A stretch of 64,000 bases of DNA from Methanoregula boonei 6A8 (GCF_000017625.1 NC_009712.1:124001-188000); one strand, 5' to 3'. Numbered from the stretch's first letter, positions 1 through 8,634 are shown. Notes: a model not told the origin generated them from the letters alone. Made by a program: numbers and translations.

Positions 1-266
1 GTCAGCGCACCGCTCCCCACCTTCAGTGAGGTTTCCGTGTATGGTACCGTTTTGTACGCAATGCTCTTGAGATCGTTTTGCAGGACGATCATATTCTTTT
101 CCATGATCTGTTCGTCCGAACTGACCTGCTGCTGGACGAGCATCGGGTACCCGTACATCGTCACCATCCCGATCCCGGCAATGATAATGCCAAAAACAAT
201 GATAAACCCGATCGCTTCAGATACTGCACGATTCGAGTCGTGCGTTCGTTTCCTTTTCTGCTGCAT
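1..266 (-). CDS. Pilin-like secreted protein (partial, runs off left edge)
   Basis: The 88 visible residues begin at an ATG at 266 and remain open to the window edge, so the C-terminus is missing. A short basic N-terminus containing RAVSEAIG leads into one hydrophobic helix (about residues 19-38). This is the usual layout of archaeal type IV pilin-like or pseudopilin proteins, which are cleaved before the helix by a prepilin peptidase. It is the last visible gene of a minus-strand operon and follows the previous stop by 4 bases. Family membership is inferred from the N-terminus alone; the exact role is unknown. Confidence 0.75.
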   Translation of the reverse strand, partial: MQQKRKRTHDSNRAVSEAIGFIIVFGIIIAGIGMVTMYGYPMLVQQQVSSDEQIMEKNMIVLQNDLKSIAYKTVPYTETSLKVGSGAL

Positions 267-270
267 CGTT

Positions 271-726
271 CTAGAACCCCTCTGAATCATAACTTATCTG
301 GTTTATTCCATTGCCCGTTGTGTTCCCGCTCACATTCCGTGTGGAGCTGATTCCGGCAAGACTGATGTTGCTGGAGATCGTGCCCTGTGAAACAAGAACA
401 AATTGATCCGCAGGTGTGGATCCTGTATAGATCTCCACGAAATAGTTTTGTCCTCCCACATCGTCTGGCAGGTTAAACGAACTGGTGATGTTCCCGGTAT
501 CGGGTGCAATAGCATACAAATCGACTATACGGGTAGATACCCCGTTGCCGATATCCGTAAATGCATTGTACTGCAGGGTTTCCTCCGGTCCCTGCATGAA
601 ATTGGCATTCACCGAAAGAAGCACCACGACAAAAAGGATCACCACAATCGTGGTGATCATAACGTACTCGATGAGGGCACTTACGCCGGCCTCTGTCTGG
701 TTGTTACGATGACACCCAGGTTTCAT
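271..726 (-). CDS. Pilin-like protein
   Basis: A 151-residue protein with a short basic N-terminus containing GVSALIEYVM and a hydrophobic helix at about residues 18-42. The rest is a Ser/Thr/Asn-rich beta-type region with N-glycosylation-like sequons (for example NVSGNTTG). This resembles a class III signal peptide followed by a secreted pilin domain. It overlaps the upstream gene by 23 bases, so translational coupling is likely. A later start would remove part of the cleavage region, so the ATG at 726 is preferred. Probably a minor pilin or surface-fibre subunit; no specific function recognised. Confidence 0.75.
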   Translation of the reverse strand: MKPGCHRNNQTEAGVSALIEYVMITTIVVILFVVVLLSVNANFMQGPEETLQYNAFTDIGNGVSTRIVDLYAIAPDTGNITSSFNLPDDVGGQNYFVEIYTGSTPADQFVLVSQGTISSNISLAGISSTRNVSGNTTGNGINQISYDSEGF

Positions 727-1093
727 TGTATGCAGTCACTCCGTTGTTGTAGTGGATGTTTACATAAGTGTGCGAATCAGCAGGAGGATTGGGCGGTGTA
801 ATCTGATAGGAGATCACCGCCTCCTTCCTGCTTAGTTCTATTACCCTGGTATCGTTCAGGATCACCGCAGTCTGGCTCGCAGATATGTTGCCGGTTGAGT
901 TCAGAATTGCTGCATCAATGATGACGCTCCTTACGTCACGGATATCATTTTTCGGGAAGTCGAGCACGCTCTCGGCAGTTGTCTGTCCGACCACGGTGGA
1001 CTGGTTGAGTACCATGGCAAGGAAGAACAGGCTGAAGCTCACAACAAATCCCATCATTACGATCCACTGCGCATCATCCTTTAGTCCCGCCAT
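704..1093 (-). CDS. Membrane-anchored pilin-like protein
   Basis: A 129-residue protein with an N-terminal hydrophobic segment (about residues 10-30, starting near WIVMMGFVVSF) and a soluble C-terminal domain carrying NST-type sequons. It overlaps both neighbours (13 bases with the gene before it, 23 with the one after), as expected for a tightly coupled operon. The single-helix anchor plus exported domain matches minor pilin-like proteins encoded in archaeal adhesion-pilus loci. I do not recognise a named family beyond that. Confidence 0.7.
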   Translation of the reverse strand: MAGLKDDAQWIVMMGFVVSFSLFFLAMVLNQSTVVGQTTAESVLDFPKNDIRDVRSVIIDAAILNSTGNISASQTAVILNDTRVIELSRKEAVISYQITPPNPPADSHTYVNIHYNNGVTAYNETWVSS

Positions 1094-1581
1094 AAAAGCA
1101 CCTCCACAAGCACCGCCCGGGGTGTACCGCTCCCCCCCGGGAACTGCTTATTGGCAATCACCAATTCGGTCACCCGGACCGGGTGTTCGACTCCGCTCAG
1201 GTTCCTGTTGAACGCAAAGGGAGGGAGGGTTACGGTGGTTTTATTGAGGATATCATAATAGGTGACTGACGCAGTATAATGGAGGTTGTCCGCCTTCGAT
1301 CCTGTCTTGTTATTTACATAATCCAAAAACACCGTGTTAAACGTGTTCCCCTCGTTATTCTCCACTATCTGCTGGAGCTGGCTTTCCGAGGTCCCGTTTG
1401 CCGGGGTGTTCATCATCTGCAGGGCATCAGTCCCGGTCTGTTCGAGCTGCATATCGCTGATATGGCTGTCCCCCGGGGTGTACACAGATGTTGCCCCCAG
1501 GACAAGATAGGTCGTAAAGAGCATAATCATACCGGCAGCGATCCCTTCGATCGTGTAGAGCTGACCCCGATCATTTACCAT
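1081..1581 (-). CDS. Pilin-like protein with RGQ N-terminus
   Basis: A 166-residue protein beginning MVNDRGQLYTIEGIAAG and followed by a hydrophobic helix to about residue 32. The RGQxYTIE(G/A) start followed by a helix is typical of an archaeal family of pilin-like proteins of unknown role found in pilus gene clusters. The remainder is an extracytoplasmic domain with no obvious catalytic motif. It overlaps the upstream 389-residue gene by 7 bases. Operon context suggests a structural or assembly role in a surface filament. Confidence 0.72.
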   Translation of the reverse strand: MVNDRGQLYTIEGIAAGMIMLFTTYLVLGATSVYTPGDSHISDMQLEQTGTDALQMMNTPANGTSESQLQQIVENNEGNTFNTVFLDYVNNKTGSKADNLHYTASVTYYDILNKTTVTLPPFAFNRNLSGVEHPVRVTELVIANKQFPGGSGTPRAVLVEVLLWRD

Positions 1582-2744
1582 ACTGCCACCTCCATGACCC
1601 CATTCTGCAGGTAGGGCTGGGTGATGTTGGGATTTGTGTAATTGTACTGGAATGCACCGTAGGGTGCGACCTGCGTTGTGTTGAGGTACCGGTCCGGCTG
1701 GGGATTTCCTGTTGTGACGTTCGTCAAAGAAAATTGCATTGTGACATTCAGCAGGGTGCTTGAATCGCCCTGTCCCAGGAAGCTGAGCAGGCCCGGCGGG
1801 ATAAAGAGAGTGGCATTGTTAGTTACCGGCTGGGGCAATGTGGTAACAGGTGTGCCATCAATGAACAGTTCGAACTGGCTGGGATTTGTTGCATTCAGGA
1901 CCGGGCCTTCAAATGGTGACTGGCCGGTACCCAGTGGAGCTAAAGAGACCGATCTATACACAGAGATGCTCGACAGATTCACCCTTGTATTATTATCCTG
2001 CGGAAGACTTCCCAAACCCGTGAGGTTGACAAGCACCCCTTCACCTCCCGTGATCTGGCCTGTACCTGATGGGGAGAGCGGGTTGATCTGGTATGCCGGG
2101 TTGTTGTTTGCAGGACCATTATCGAGGAGATCTGCGTAATTGAAATACAGCGAGAATGCCTGGATGGTAGCATTTCCCGCCTGACTCCCGGTTAGCGCGT
2201 ATTGTGCCAGAGGAGATGGACATGATAATAAATTACAGTTCGAGAAATCGAGTGTGGCGTTACTATGTTCTTTTACCTTGATCACCCGGCGGCTGTAGCC
2301 ATAATCTTCGGGAAGGACATCTCCCACAGACTGCGTCACATTCGATCCTGCCATCTGAAGCGAGATATTGAACAGGTATGGATAGTCCCCGAAGACTGCC
2401 CGGGACTGGTAATCCTGTGGATAAACAAATTCTGTGGTACAGAAAAACCGGTTTATTTTTTCATACGAAAGAATATTCGGAGTGTCTTTTGAAAGTGCAA
2501 GCCCGAACCTTAGGATCTGGCTGTCGGCAACGCTCGGAGATTCCCATGAGGGATTGTAGGGCATGCCGGGGTCTTCGGTAAGGACGACACCGGTCCGGTA
2601 CGCAACTGCATCGTAATCAATGGAACTGCTCTGGAGTCCGATAAAAAGGCCCGGGATCAGGGTTGCCACGTAGATGAACGTGATCATAAAGATAGTGAAA
2701 CCGGCCAGGAAATCGATGGAAAGGTTTCCGGCATCATCAGCCAT
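1575..2744 (-). CDS. Large pilin-like exported protein
   Basis: A 389-residue protein starting MADDAGNLSIDFLAGFTIFM, with a hydrophobic segment to about residue 37 and then a long secreted region rich in Asn, Ser, Thr and Pro with many N-x-S/T sequons. The helix-first layout is shared with the three downstream genes, while the ectodomain is much larger, as for a major or tip adhesin-like subunit. It overlaps the lipoprotein gene upstream by 8 bases and the next gene by 7. Specific binding target unknown. Confidence 0.72.
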   Translation of the reverse strand: MADDAGNLSIDFLAGFTIFMITFIYVATLIPGLFIGLQSSSIDYDAVAYRTGVVLTEDPGMPYNPSWESPSVADSQILRFGLALSKDTPNILSYEKINRFFCTTEFVYPQDYQSRAVFGDYPYLFNISLQMAGSNVTQSVGDVLPEDYGYSRRVIKVKEHSNATLDFSNCNLLSCPSPLAQYALTGSQAGNATIQAFSLYFNYADLLDNGPANNNPAYQINPLSPSGTGQITGGEGVLVNLTGLGSLPQDNNTRVNLSSISVYRSVSLAPLGTGQSPFEGPVLNATNPSQFELFIDGTPVTTLPQPVTNNATLFIPPGLLSFLGQGDSSTLLNVTMQFSLTNVTTGNPQPDRYLNTTQVAPYGAFQYNYTNPNITQPYLQNGVMEVAVW

Positions 2745-3315
2745 GGGTGGAACTCAACTCTCCTGTTGTCGCATTGATGGTAATTCCTAGGCTGGATGAT
2801 GAGGGTCCGGTGATCGTATATTCCCCGTTCATCAGCTGTAATGTCGCCATCCCGTCGGTTAAATCCACGGCTCCGGCTCCCGATGAGGAATCAGCGATTT
2901 TAAGAGCATCTGTCAGGGACAGACCCCCGACAGGTACGTCTCCCTGGATCGGCAAACCGGGCGGCATAGCTACGGTGGAAACTCCGTTTTTATCATAGAC
3001 CTGCATCGATGAAGTATTCCCTTCATGCACCCCGAAGATCCAGCGTTCCGCTTTCCCTGAACTGTCAACGTGTTCTCCCCGAAGATAAAAAAACGACTGG
3101 TTTGCCTGGAGCGCAGCGGACTCTGCCTCTTCAAGGGTGAACCGTTCTACCTGGCTGCCGTTGGCAATTGCCACCGCTGAAAAGCCCCCCGTTGCCACGG
3201 TAGCGTTTTCTGTTGCCGGGGTCTGGTTGGACTGCCCCGAAGTACATGCAGCACAGAAGAGGAGCAGAACAAGCAGTCCGGCAGCGGTGCCGGAAAGGAA
3301 GGGAATACGCATCAT
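2737..3315 (-). CDS. Predicted lipoprotein
   Basis: About 192 residues. The N-terminus has a positive start, a Leu-rich core (GLLVLLLF) and a lipobox-like CAAC followed by a Ser/Asn/Gln-rich linker, so it should be exported and lipid-anchored. The C-terminal half contains two short repeats of an alpha-beta pattern ending in INATTGEL, reminiscent of PepSY-type folds; this is a weak resemblance. Possible starts are GTG 3321, ATG 3315 and ATG 3312; 3315 is chosen because it lies about 36 bases from a good TATA-like box. First gene of the pilin operon, so it may be a surface sensor or assembly factor. Confidence 0.72.
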   Translation of the reverse strand: MMRIPFLSGTAAGLLVLLLFCAACTSGQSNQTPATENATVATGGFSAVAIANGSQVERFTLEEAESAALQANQSFFYLRGEHVDSSGKAERWIFGVHEGNTSSMQVYDKNGVSTVAMPPGLPIQGDVPVGGLSLTDALKIADSSSGAGAVDLTDGMATLQLMNGEYTITGPSSSSLGITINATTGELSSTHG

Positions 3316-3345
3316 TTTCACTAAAGGGCTATAGTCGGTTGAACG

Positions 3346-3357
3346 GATATAAATATT
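3346..3357 (-). promoter_or_regulatory. TATA-like box of the pilin operon
   Basis: On the minus strand the AT-rich stretch reads AATATTTATATC and lies 31 or more bases upstream of the first candidate start codons, the normal archaeal spacing for a transcript with a very short or absent leader. No Shine-Dalgarno sequence precedes the gene, which fits leaderless initiation. Confidence 0.5.
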
Positions 3358-3426
3358 GTTTTTATTCGTCCCTTCTGAATAGAGAATGCCTTAATTGCGG
3401 AAATACGGGGAGGATCCTCTCTCCTG

Positions 3427-4299
3427 TTACGGCACGATCTTTGCAATCGGGATCTCCAGGATGTCTTCAGCCCCGCAGGCCTTGAGCTTCGGGATCAGGC
3501 CATTGACCGCATTTTTCTGCACGACCGTCTGGACGCTATAGTAGTCGATGCCATGGAGCCGGCTGATGGTCGGTTTTTTCATGGCCGGGAGTGCGGTAAC
3601 AATCTTCTCGAGCGCTGCGGTCGGCACGTTCATGGAGAGGAGCACCCGGTGCCGGGCATCGAGCACGCCAAAGAGCAGGGTTTTGATCTCTTCGATCTCG
3701 CGCCTTTTTTCGGGATCCGCCCACGCTGCCCGGTTGGCTATGATCACCGTGTGCGACTCCATGATCTGCCCGATGATCTTGAGCCCGTTTTTCCGGAGTG
3801 TTGTGCCTGTCTCGGTCAGGTCCACGACCACATCCATAAGGTCAGGCACCTTTGCCTCTGATGCCCCGTACGAGTGGAAGAGCTGGACCGGGATCTTCTT
3901 TTCCTCGAAGTACTGTTTTGTGAGCTCCGGGTACTCGGTGGTCACCCGGCTGCCGGGCCGAATCTGTGCGGCATTCTCTATGGGCTCGTCGCGGTGGACG
4001 GCGATCACGATCTTCACGTTCCCTTCGCCGGTCTTGCTGTACGTGAGGGCGGCGACCTCCACGACATCAGCGCCGGTTTCCCGGACCCAGTCAAGGCCGG
4101 AGATGCCCAGGTCGAAATAACCCTTGTCCACGTAGGTTGGGATCTCCTGCGGGCGCAGGATCTTTATCTTACCTATCCGGTGGTCGGCAATTGCCGGGTT
4201 GTAGTCGCGGTCAGTGCGCCTGACTTCAAGGTCGGCCTCCTTGAAGAGCTGGAGAGTCTGCTCTTCAAGGCTGCCCTTGGGAAGTGCGAGGGTGATCAT
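3427..4299 (-). CDS. hisG: ATP phosphoribosyltransferase, long form
   Basis: Catalyses the first step of histidine synthesis, joining ATP and PRPP to phosphoribosyl-ATP. The 290-residue length matches the long HisG that works without HisZ. The N-terminal part has the expected start LALPKGSLEEQT and the PRPP-binding region TETGTTLRKNGL near residues 162-173. The last 75 or so residues form the PII-like regulatory domain that binds histidine in this form (KKPTISRLHG onwards). It lies 69 bases downstream of the DUF1015 gene on the same strand and may share its transcript. No other his genes are in the window. Confidence 0.95.
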   Translation of the reverse strand: MITLALPKGSLEEQTLQLFKEADLEVRRTDRDYNPAIADHRIGKIKILRPQEIPTYVDKGYFDLGISGLDWVRETGADVVEVAALTYSKTGEGNVKIVIAVHRDEPIENAAQIRPGSRVTTEYPELTKQYFEEKKIPVQLFHSYGASEAKVPDLMDVVVDLTETGTTLRKNGLKIIGQIMESHTVIIANRAAWADPEKRREIEEIKTLLFGVLDARHRVLLSMNVPTAALEKIVTALPAMKKPTISRLHGIDYYSVQTVVQKNAVNGLIPKLKACGAEDILEIPIAKIVP

Positions 4300-4368
4300 T
4301 ACCTACACCCTTGAGCCTGCAAAAACAATAAATGTTTCAGGTCTGCCCCTGCCCACATGCGCGTATTT

Positions 4369-5634
4369 TCACGCAAACGAGTGGATAACAAGACCCGAAA
4401 GGAGTTTTGGTTCAAACCATGTGGACTTGGGGGGCATGACACCGCTGGCATCGGCTATGGAGAGCACGGTTGCAACCCGGACCGGCTGCATGGCAAGCGC
4501 GAGCCGGTAGGTACCGGCATCCACAAGTTTTTCGAGATCGGCTACTGGCCGGGCACCGCCGAGGTACTGGAGCCGGGCATCGCCCCGGGGATCGGTGATG
4601 CCGAGCATTCCTTCAAGTACGAGCTTCTGGAGCACCGCTACATCGAGAATATCGAGCGGGCCGGCGTTTGGATCAATGGGCCGGGCGCACTCGTACCATT
4701 TCCCGTCAAGGTACAGGTGCATGACGTGGAATTTTTCCGGGTGGGTGATATGCGGCGGGATGTTGAACCCGCTCCCGTCCACGGTGCCGTACGGGGCGAC
4801 CTTGTACAGTTTCCCAAGGCCCGCAAGGAACGTCTCCGTGGTATAGGAACCGAGATCGGTCAGGAGCCGGCTGTACCCGTGGATCTTCACCCGCTCGTAC
4901 GAGAAGAGCACGCCCATGAACCGCCCGACCTCGCCATCAGCCGGCTTTCCTGCCGCCCGCAGCCGGTCGGCAAGGTTGACTGCAGCCTTGGCACGGTGGT
5001 GGCCGTCAGCAATGTACAGGGAGGGGATGTCCCGGAACCGGCGTTCGATCTCATCGAGTGCCTCCGGATCGGTGACCGCATAGATCTGGTGGATGCCACC
5101 CTGCGGAGTGTGGGCCTCTGCATCCGGATTTTTTCTTGTGGCAACCAGCGATTCGATGAACGAAAAAAGCGTTCCGGGATCGCGGTACAGGAGCACCACC
5201 GGGCCGTCATGAGCCTGGACGGCCTCGATATGCCGGGTCCGGTCCTCTTCCTTGTCGTACCGGGTCAGCTCGTGGCGCCGGATCCGGTTGGCGCGGTAGT
5301 CCTCGGTATCCAGGGCGCAGAAGATGCCCACGAAGGTGTCGTTGTCCTGCCGGATCCGATACACGTACATTGCGGGCTGTCTGTCCTTTACCAGTCGGCC
5401 GTTTGAAAGAAGGGCAGAGAAATTCTCCCGAGCCCGTTCGTACACCTGATCATCGTGAGGTGAAAGGCCGGGAAGCTCTGCATCGGACCGGCTCACGGTA
5501 AGAAAGCTCTTCGGGTTTTGTGCAATGATCGCCCGCGCCTCGTCTGCGGTTACGACATCGTACGGGACGGCTGCAATAGACTGTGCCTCGCCCGGTGCGG
5601 GACGCACCCCGGCAAAACGATAGACGCTGACCAT
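4369..5634 (-). CDS. DUF1015 family protein
   Basis: A 421-residue cytosolic protein of the DUF1015 family. It has the typical start VYRFAGVRPAPG, the AAVPYDVV segment and the central IADGHHRAKAA motif near residue 220, whose histidines suggest a metal or phosphate site. The ATG at 5634 is chosen because homologues begin just before this block; an in-frame start 45 bases upstream adds residues with no family match. The biochemical role is not established to my knowledge. A GGCGCC inverted repeat sits in the short leader before this start. Confidence 0.85.
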   Translation of the reverse strand: MVSVYRFAGVRPAPGEAQSIAAVPYDVVTADEARAIIAQNPKSFLTVSRSDAELPGLSPHDDQVYERARENFSALLSNGRLVKDRQPAMYVYRIRQDNDTFVGIFCALDTEDYRANRIRRHELTRYDKEEDRTRHIEAVQAHDGPVVLLYRDPGTLFSFIESLVATRKNPDAEAHTPQGGIHQIYAVTDPEALDEIERRFRDIPSLYIADGHHRAKAAVNLADRLRAAGKPADGEVGRFMGVLFSYERVKIHGYSRLLTDLGSYTTETFLAGLGKLYKVAPYGTVDGSGFNIPPHITHPEKFHVMHLYLDGKWYECARPIDPNAGPLDILDVAVLQKLVLEGMLGITDPRGDARLQYLGGARPVADLEKLVDAGTYRLALAMQPVRVATVLSIADASGVMPPKSTWFEPKLLSGLVIHSFA

Positions 5635-5644
5635 GGTACCAACC

Positions 5645-5666
5645 GGCGCCTGCAAAAATAGGCGCC
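5645..5666 (-). promoter_or_regulatory. Inverted repeat in leader of DUF1015 gene
   Basis: Two GGCGCC hexamers (5645-5650 and 5661-5666) separated by 10 bases can pair as a GC-only stem ending about 10 bases upstream of the 5634 start. It would lie in the 5' leader if transcription starts from the TATA-like box at 5695-5701. Possible translational control; the pairing is seen, the function is inferred. Confidence 0.35.
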
Positions 5667-5694
5667 TTTTCTGGTACATTTGGGTGCAGTCCCA

Positions 5695-5701
5695 TATATA
5701 A
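5695..5701. promoter_or_regulatory. TATA-like box between DUF1015 gene and rimI
   Basis: The heptamer TATATAA lies in the gap between the divergent DUF1015 (start 5634) and rimI (start 5770) genes. The TATATA core is symmetrical and could serve either strand. Distance fits a short leader for the minus-strand gene and a longer leader for rimI. Confidence 0.4.
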
Positions 5702-5769
5702 CCGGGGACACTGTCCCCGTGTATGTGCCTTACCGCGTGCGCAATGCTTATCGGAGCGCGGGGTAACTG

Positions 5770-6288
5770 ATGATATCACACGAACAGGACCCGGTGCCCA
5801 TGATCCGATCCCTTCCCGGCGCGTTTTCCCCCACGACCCCGCTTATCCGGCCGGCCACCCCGGCCGATGTCCCGACAATTGTTGCCATCGAAAAAGATGC
5901 GTTTGCCGACCCGTGGGATGCAGAGATCTTTACCGAGGCCCTTTCCTATTATCCCACGACCTATCTTGTTGCTGAAGTGGAAGGGACAGTAGCCGGATTC
6001 ATTGTCGGGGCATTAGAGGATACCGGGGAAAATATCTACGGCCACATCTGTAATTTTGCAGTTGCCGCTCCTTTCCGGAGCCGGGGGATCGGCCGGCAGC
6101 TTGTGCTCCGGCTCGAGAACCAGTTTGCGCTGGAACGTGCCACCGGGGCACAACTGGAGGTCCGGGAGTCCAATGCCCCGGCCCAGCGGTTCTACCGCCG
6201 GCTCGGGTACCAGCATGTCTTCTACGTGGGCGGCTATTACGCAAACGGCGAAGACGCCTTTGTAATGATGAAGTGGTTCCGGTTTTAA
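5770..6288 (+). CDS. rimI: Ribosomal-protein-alanine N-acetyltransferase / N-terminal acetyltransferase
   Basis: A GNAT-fold acetyltransferase of 172 residues. The acetyl-CoA pyrophosphate loop FRSRGIGRQL is at about residues 98-107, followed by the conserved NAPAQRFYRRLGY segment and a final hydrophobic strand. In archaea this family acetylates protein N-termini (Ard1/NatA-like) and is annotated rimI. A start at 5800 (MIRSLPG) is equally possible because the first 28 residues lie outside the fold. It converges on hmgA with only 12 bases between stops. Confidence 0.88.
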   Translation: MISHEQDPVPMIRSLPGAFSPTTPLIRPATPADVPTIVAIEKDAFADPWDAEIFTEALSYYPTTYLVAEVEGTVAGFIVGALEDTGENIYGHICNFAVAAPFRSRGIGRQLVLRLENQFALERATGAQLEVRESNAPAQRFYRRLGYQHVFYVGGYYANGEDAFVMMKWFRF

Positions 6289-6302
6289 AAAAAAAGTTTT
6301 TT
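6287..6302. terminator. Bidirectional A/T-tract terminator
   Basis: A run of nine A (6287-6295) followed by a run of T (6297-6302) lies between the converging stops of rimI and hmgA. On the minus strand the A-run becomes a T-tract, so the short gap can end transcription both ways; archaeal polymerase terminates on T-tracts. Confidence 0.5.
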
Positions 6303-7581
6303 AGCGCTTTACGCCCCGGCCCAGTTCCTGGTGGGCACGGGCGAGGTGCTGGGCAGCCAAAGCCCCAATCAGGGAGAGTTCCCCGGCAAGAACACCGGCT
6401 GCGATGATCTCCGCCAGTTTCCTTGCATTGGCTCCCGCGGGCGATCCGCCGCCGGCCACTCCTAAGATCTTCAGGCACTCCTGCTGTGTATCCACACTCG
6501 TCCCGCCACCGACAGTACCGACCGGGAGCGAGGGGAGCGTGACTGCAACGTACACCCCGGATTCCGTGGCATCGATCGTGGTCATGCAGGTGCTGCCGTC
6601 AATGGCATGGGCCGCGTCCTGCCCGCAGGCAATAAACATCGCGGCAACAACATTGGCTGCGTGGGCATTGAATCCCATTGCGCCCGCCCGTGCCGAGCCG
6701 ACGAGGTTTTTGCGGTAATTTACCTCGACCATCGTGGCCGCATCGGTCTTGAGGATCTTTGCTATCTGCTCATGGGAAAGGGCAACTCCCGCGACAACGC
6801 TGCGTCCCCGGCCCATGATCCCGTTGATTGCGGCCGGCTTCTTGTCGGAGCACATGTTCCCCGAGAGTGCAATCAGCCGGGCGCCTGTGGCCTGCGCTAT
6901 TTCATCGGCAATTTTTGCGCCTGCGATGGTGACCATGTTCATGCCCATCGCGTCCTTGGTGTCAAATTCGAGCCGGATAAATACGCTCGTGCCCGTGACA
7001 AAGGTGACAAGGCCGGTCATTTTCCCGTGGTTGGTGGTCGTCGCGGCAATCGCGGCGAGATCATCGAAGTGGGCTTCTGCCCAGTCTGCGATCTCCTTTG
7101 CGTGCCCGACACTCTTTGCCGCAAAGACCGGCGCCCGGGTCATGCCATCGTGCAGGATGCGCACCTCGGCGCCGCCGGCTTTTGTGATCGCTCCTGCCCC
7201 GCGGTTCACCGAGGCGATGAGTGCTCCCTCGGTGGTCGCAAGGGGCAGCCAGAACAGACCTTTCGCGTACTCGCCGTTAATGGCCAGAGGCCCGGCAACG
7301 CCGACAGGTACCTGCACGGTGCCGATCATGTTCTCACAGTTCCGGGTGGATGCCCGGTCCACATCGATCGAGAAGATCCCGATGTTTTCGAGTGTGGTTC
7401 CGGTCTCCTCCTCAATGAACTCCCGGCGCACCCTGACAGCATCAACCGGGGGGAGCTGCTTTTCGAGTTCGTAGAGCCGGACCGAGCCGTCCCTCAGCTT
7501 ATTCTTTATCTCCGCTTCCTTTCCGTGATCCGGGCCGTCCCCTGCCCGGGCCGGATCGCGGTGACCCTCATCACCAGCCAT
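6301..7581 (-). CDS. hmgA: 3-hydroxy-3-methylglutaryl-CoA reductase (NADPH), class I
   Basis: Reduces HMG-CoA to mevalonate for archaeal isoprenoid lipids. The 426-residue soluble enzyme has the class I landmarks: MIGTVQVPVGVAGPL, the catalytic glutamate in ATTEGALIAS, the DAMGMNM segment, the catalytic lysine in SGNMCSDKKPAAIN, and the late histidine in LARAHQ. There is no N-terminal membrane domain, as usual for archaea. The ATG at 7581 is preferred over an in-frame GTG 15 bases upstream. Divergent from trm5 with 48 bases between. The HMG-CoA synthase operon lies 19 kb away in the same window. Confidence 0.95.
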   Translation of the reverse strand: MAGDEGHRDPARAGDGPDHGKEAEIKNKLRDGSVRLYELEKQLPPVDAVRVRREFIEEETGTTLENIGIFSIDVDRASTRNCENMIGTVQVPVGVAGPLAINGEYAKGLFWLPLATTEGALIASVNRGAGAITKAGGAEVRILHDGMTRAPVFAAKSVGHAKEIADWAEAHFDDLAAIAATTTNHGKMTGLVTFVTGTSVFIRLEFDTKDAMGMNMVTIAGAKIADEIAQATGARLIALSGNMCSDKKPAAINGIMGRGRSVVAGVALSHEQIAKILKTDAATMVEVNYRKNLVGSARAGAMGFNAHAANVVAAMFIACGQDAAHAIDGSTCMTTIDATESGVYVAVTLPSLPVGTVGGGTSVDTQQECLKILGVAGGGSPAGANARKLAEIIAAGVLAGELSLIGALAAQHLARAHQELGRGVKR

Positions 7582-7629
7582 GAATACCTGTTGCACCTAA
7601 CCTATTATCAAGTGCAGTGGTGGCGCGCG

Positions 7630-8541
7630 ATGACGGCTGAGCAGTGGGGTGTGCGGGTTCCGGTAAAATCCGGTGAGGGGACACGGCAGGCCCTCCTCCG
7701 CGAAGGGGCGCTCGACTGTACGCTTAAGGTGCTCCGCGATGGCGGCGATCTAATTTTCCCGGTGAACGCAGAGCGGGAAGACACAGGAAGGTTTACGTTC
7801 GAGGAGCAGCCGGGGCGGGAAGAGCTTCCCCGGCACGAGCTCGTAGGCGGGATCGCGATATTGCAGGAGAACGATCCTGCCGGTGCCGCCCGGATCCTTT
7901 CTGCCCGGCCATCTCTTCATACCGTTCTCTTTCCCACCAGTGAGGTTACCGGTGAGTTCCGGACCCGCACGTACGCGGTGCTCGCCGGGAATGATACGAC
8001 CCGGACCGAGGTGGTGGAGCACGGGCATTGTTTCGCCGTTGATCTTGCCGGGGCCTACTTCTCCGCCCGGCTCTCGACCGAGCGCCAGCGCATTGCAGAA
8101 AAGATGGGGAGGAACGAGCTCGTGCTCGATATGTTTGCCGGGGTCGGCCCGTTTGCAATCACGCTTGCCCCCCATGCCGCGCTCGTGGTGGCGGCGGATC
8201 TCAATCCCCGGGCGGTCGCGCTCCTCATGGAAAATATACGGAACAGCCGGGCCACCAACGTCCTCCCCCTTCTCTTCGATGCCCGGCGGCTGGATGCGAT
8301 CCTGCCGTGGAAATTCGATCGGATCATCATGAACCTCCCGCTTGCCGGCACGGAATTTTTACCGGAAGCGTTCCGGCTCATCCGGCCCGGGGGCACGATC
8401 CATTTCTATTCCCTTGTCTCGTGCGAAAAAGAGCACCTCGACCGGATCCGCGAGCTGGGCGGCGCTGAGGTGACCGAACGGGTAGTGCGGTCGTATTCTG
8501 CGGAGAAATGGCACGCGGTGTACGATATCGCGGCACGGTAA
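7630..8541 (+). CDS. trm5: Trm5-type tRNA (guanine-37-N1) methyltransferase
   Basis: Class I SAM methyltransferase of 303 residues, related to Trm5/Taw2, which modify G37 of tRNA. Visible are the SAM-binding motif LDMFAGVGPFAI near residues 171-182, the acidic AADLNPRA, and the catalytic-loop motif IIMNLP near residue 235. The C-terminus VRSY..KWH..YDIA is typical of the family. The frame is open far upstream over hmgA on the other strand, but the family match starts at the ATG at 7630. Taw2 (wyosine synthesis) is the main alternative. Confidence 0.85.
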   Translation: MTAEQWGVRVPVKSGEGTRQALLREGALDCTLKVLRDGGDLIFPVNAEREDTGRFTFEEQPGREELPRHELVGGIAILQENDPAGAARILSARPSLHTVLFPTSEVTGEFRTRTYAVLAGNDTTRTEVVEHGHCFAVDLAGAYFSARLSTERQRIAEKMGRNELVLDMFAGVGPFAITLAPHAALVVAADLNPRAVALLMENIRNSRATNVLPLLFDARRLDAILPWKFDRIIMNLPLAGTEFLPEAFRLIRPGGTIHFYSLVSCEKEHLDRIRELGGAEVTERVVRSYSAEKWHAVYDIAAR

Positions 8542-8634
8542 TGGCTGGCATCTCTTCCGTGAACTATTCTCGTTTTTAACCACCTGCCTACAATACATAT
8601 CTCTATCTCCTGATGGCCCAATGAGGAGTACGAC

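Noticed and set aside
4357-5406. Plus-strand open frame of 349 codons
   Set aside because: Shadow of the DUF1015 gene on the other strand, with no recognisable fold.
6607-7629. Long in-frame extension upstream of the Trm5-type methyltransferase
   Set aside because: It runs antisense to hmgA, which has full family motifs; the methyltransferase similarity starts at 7630.
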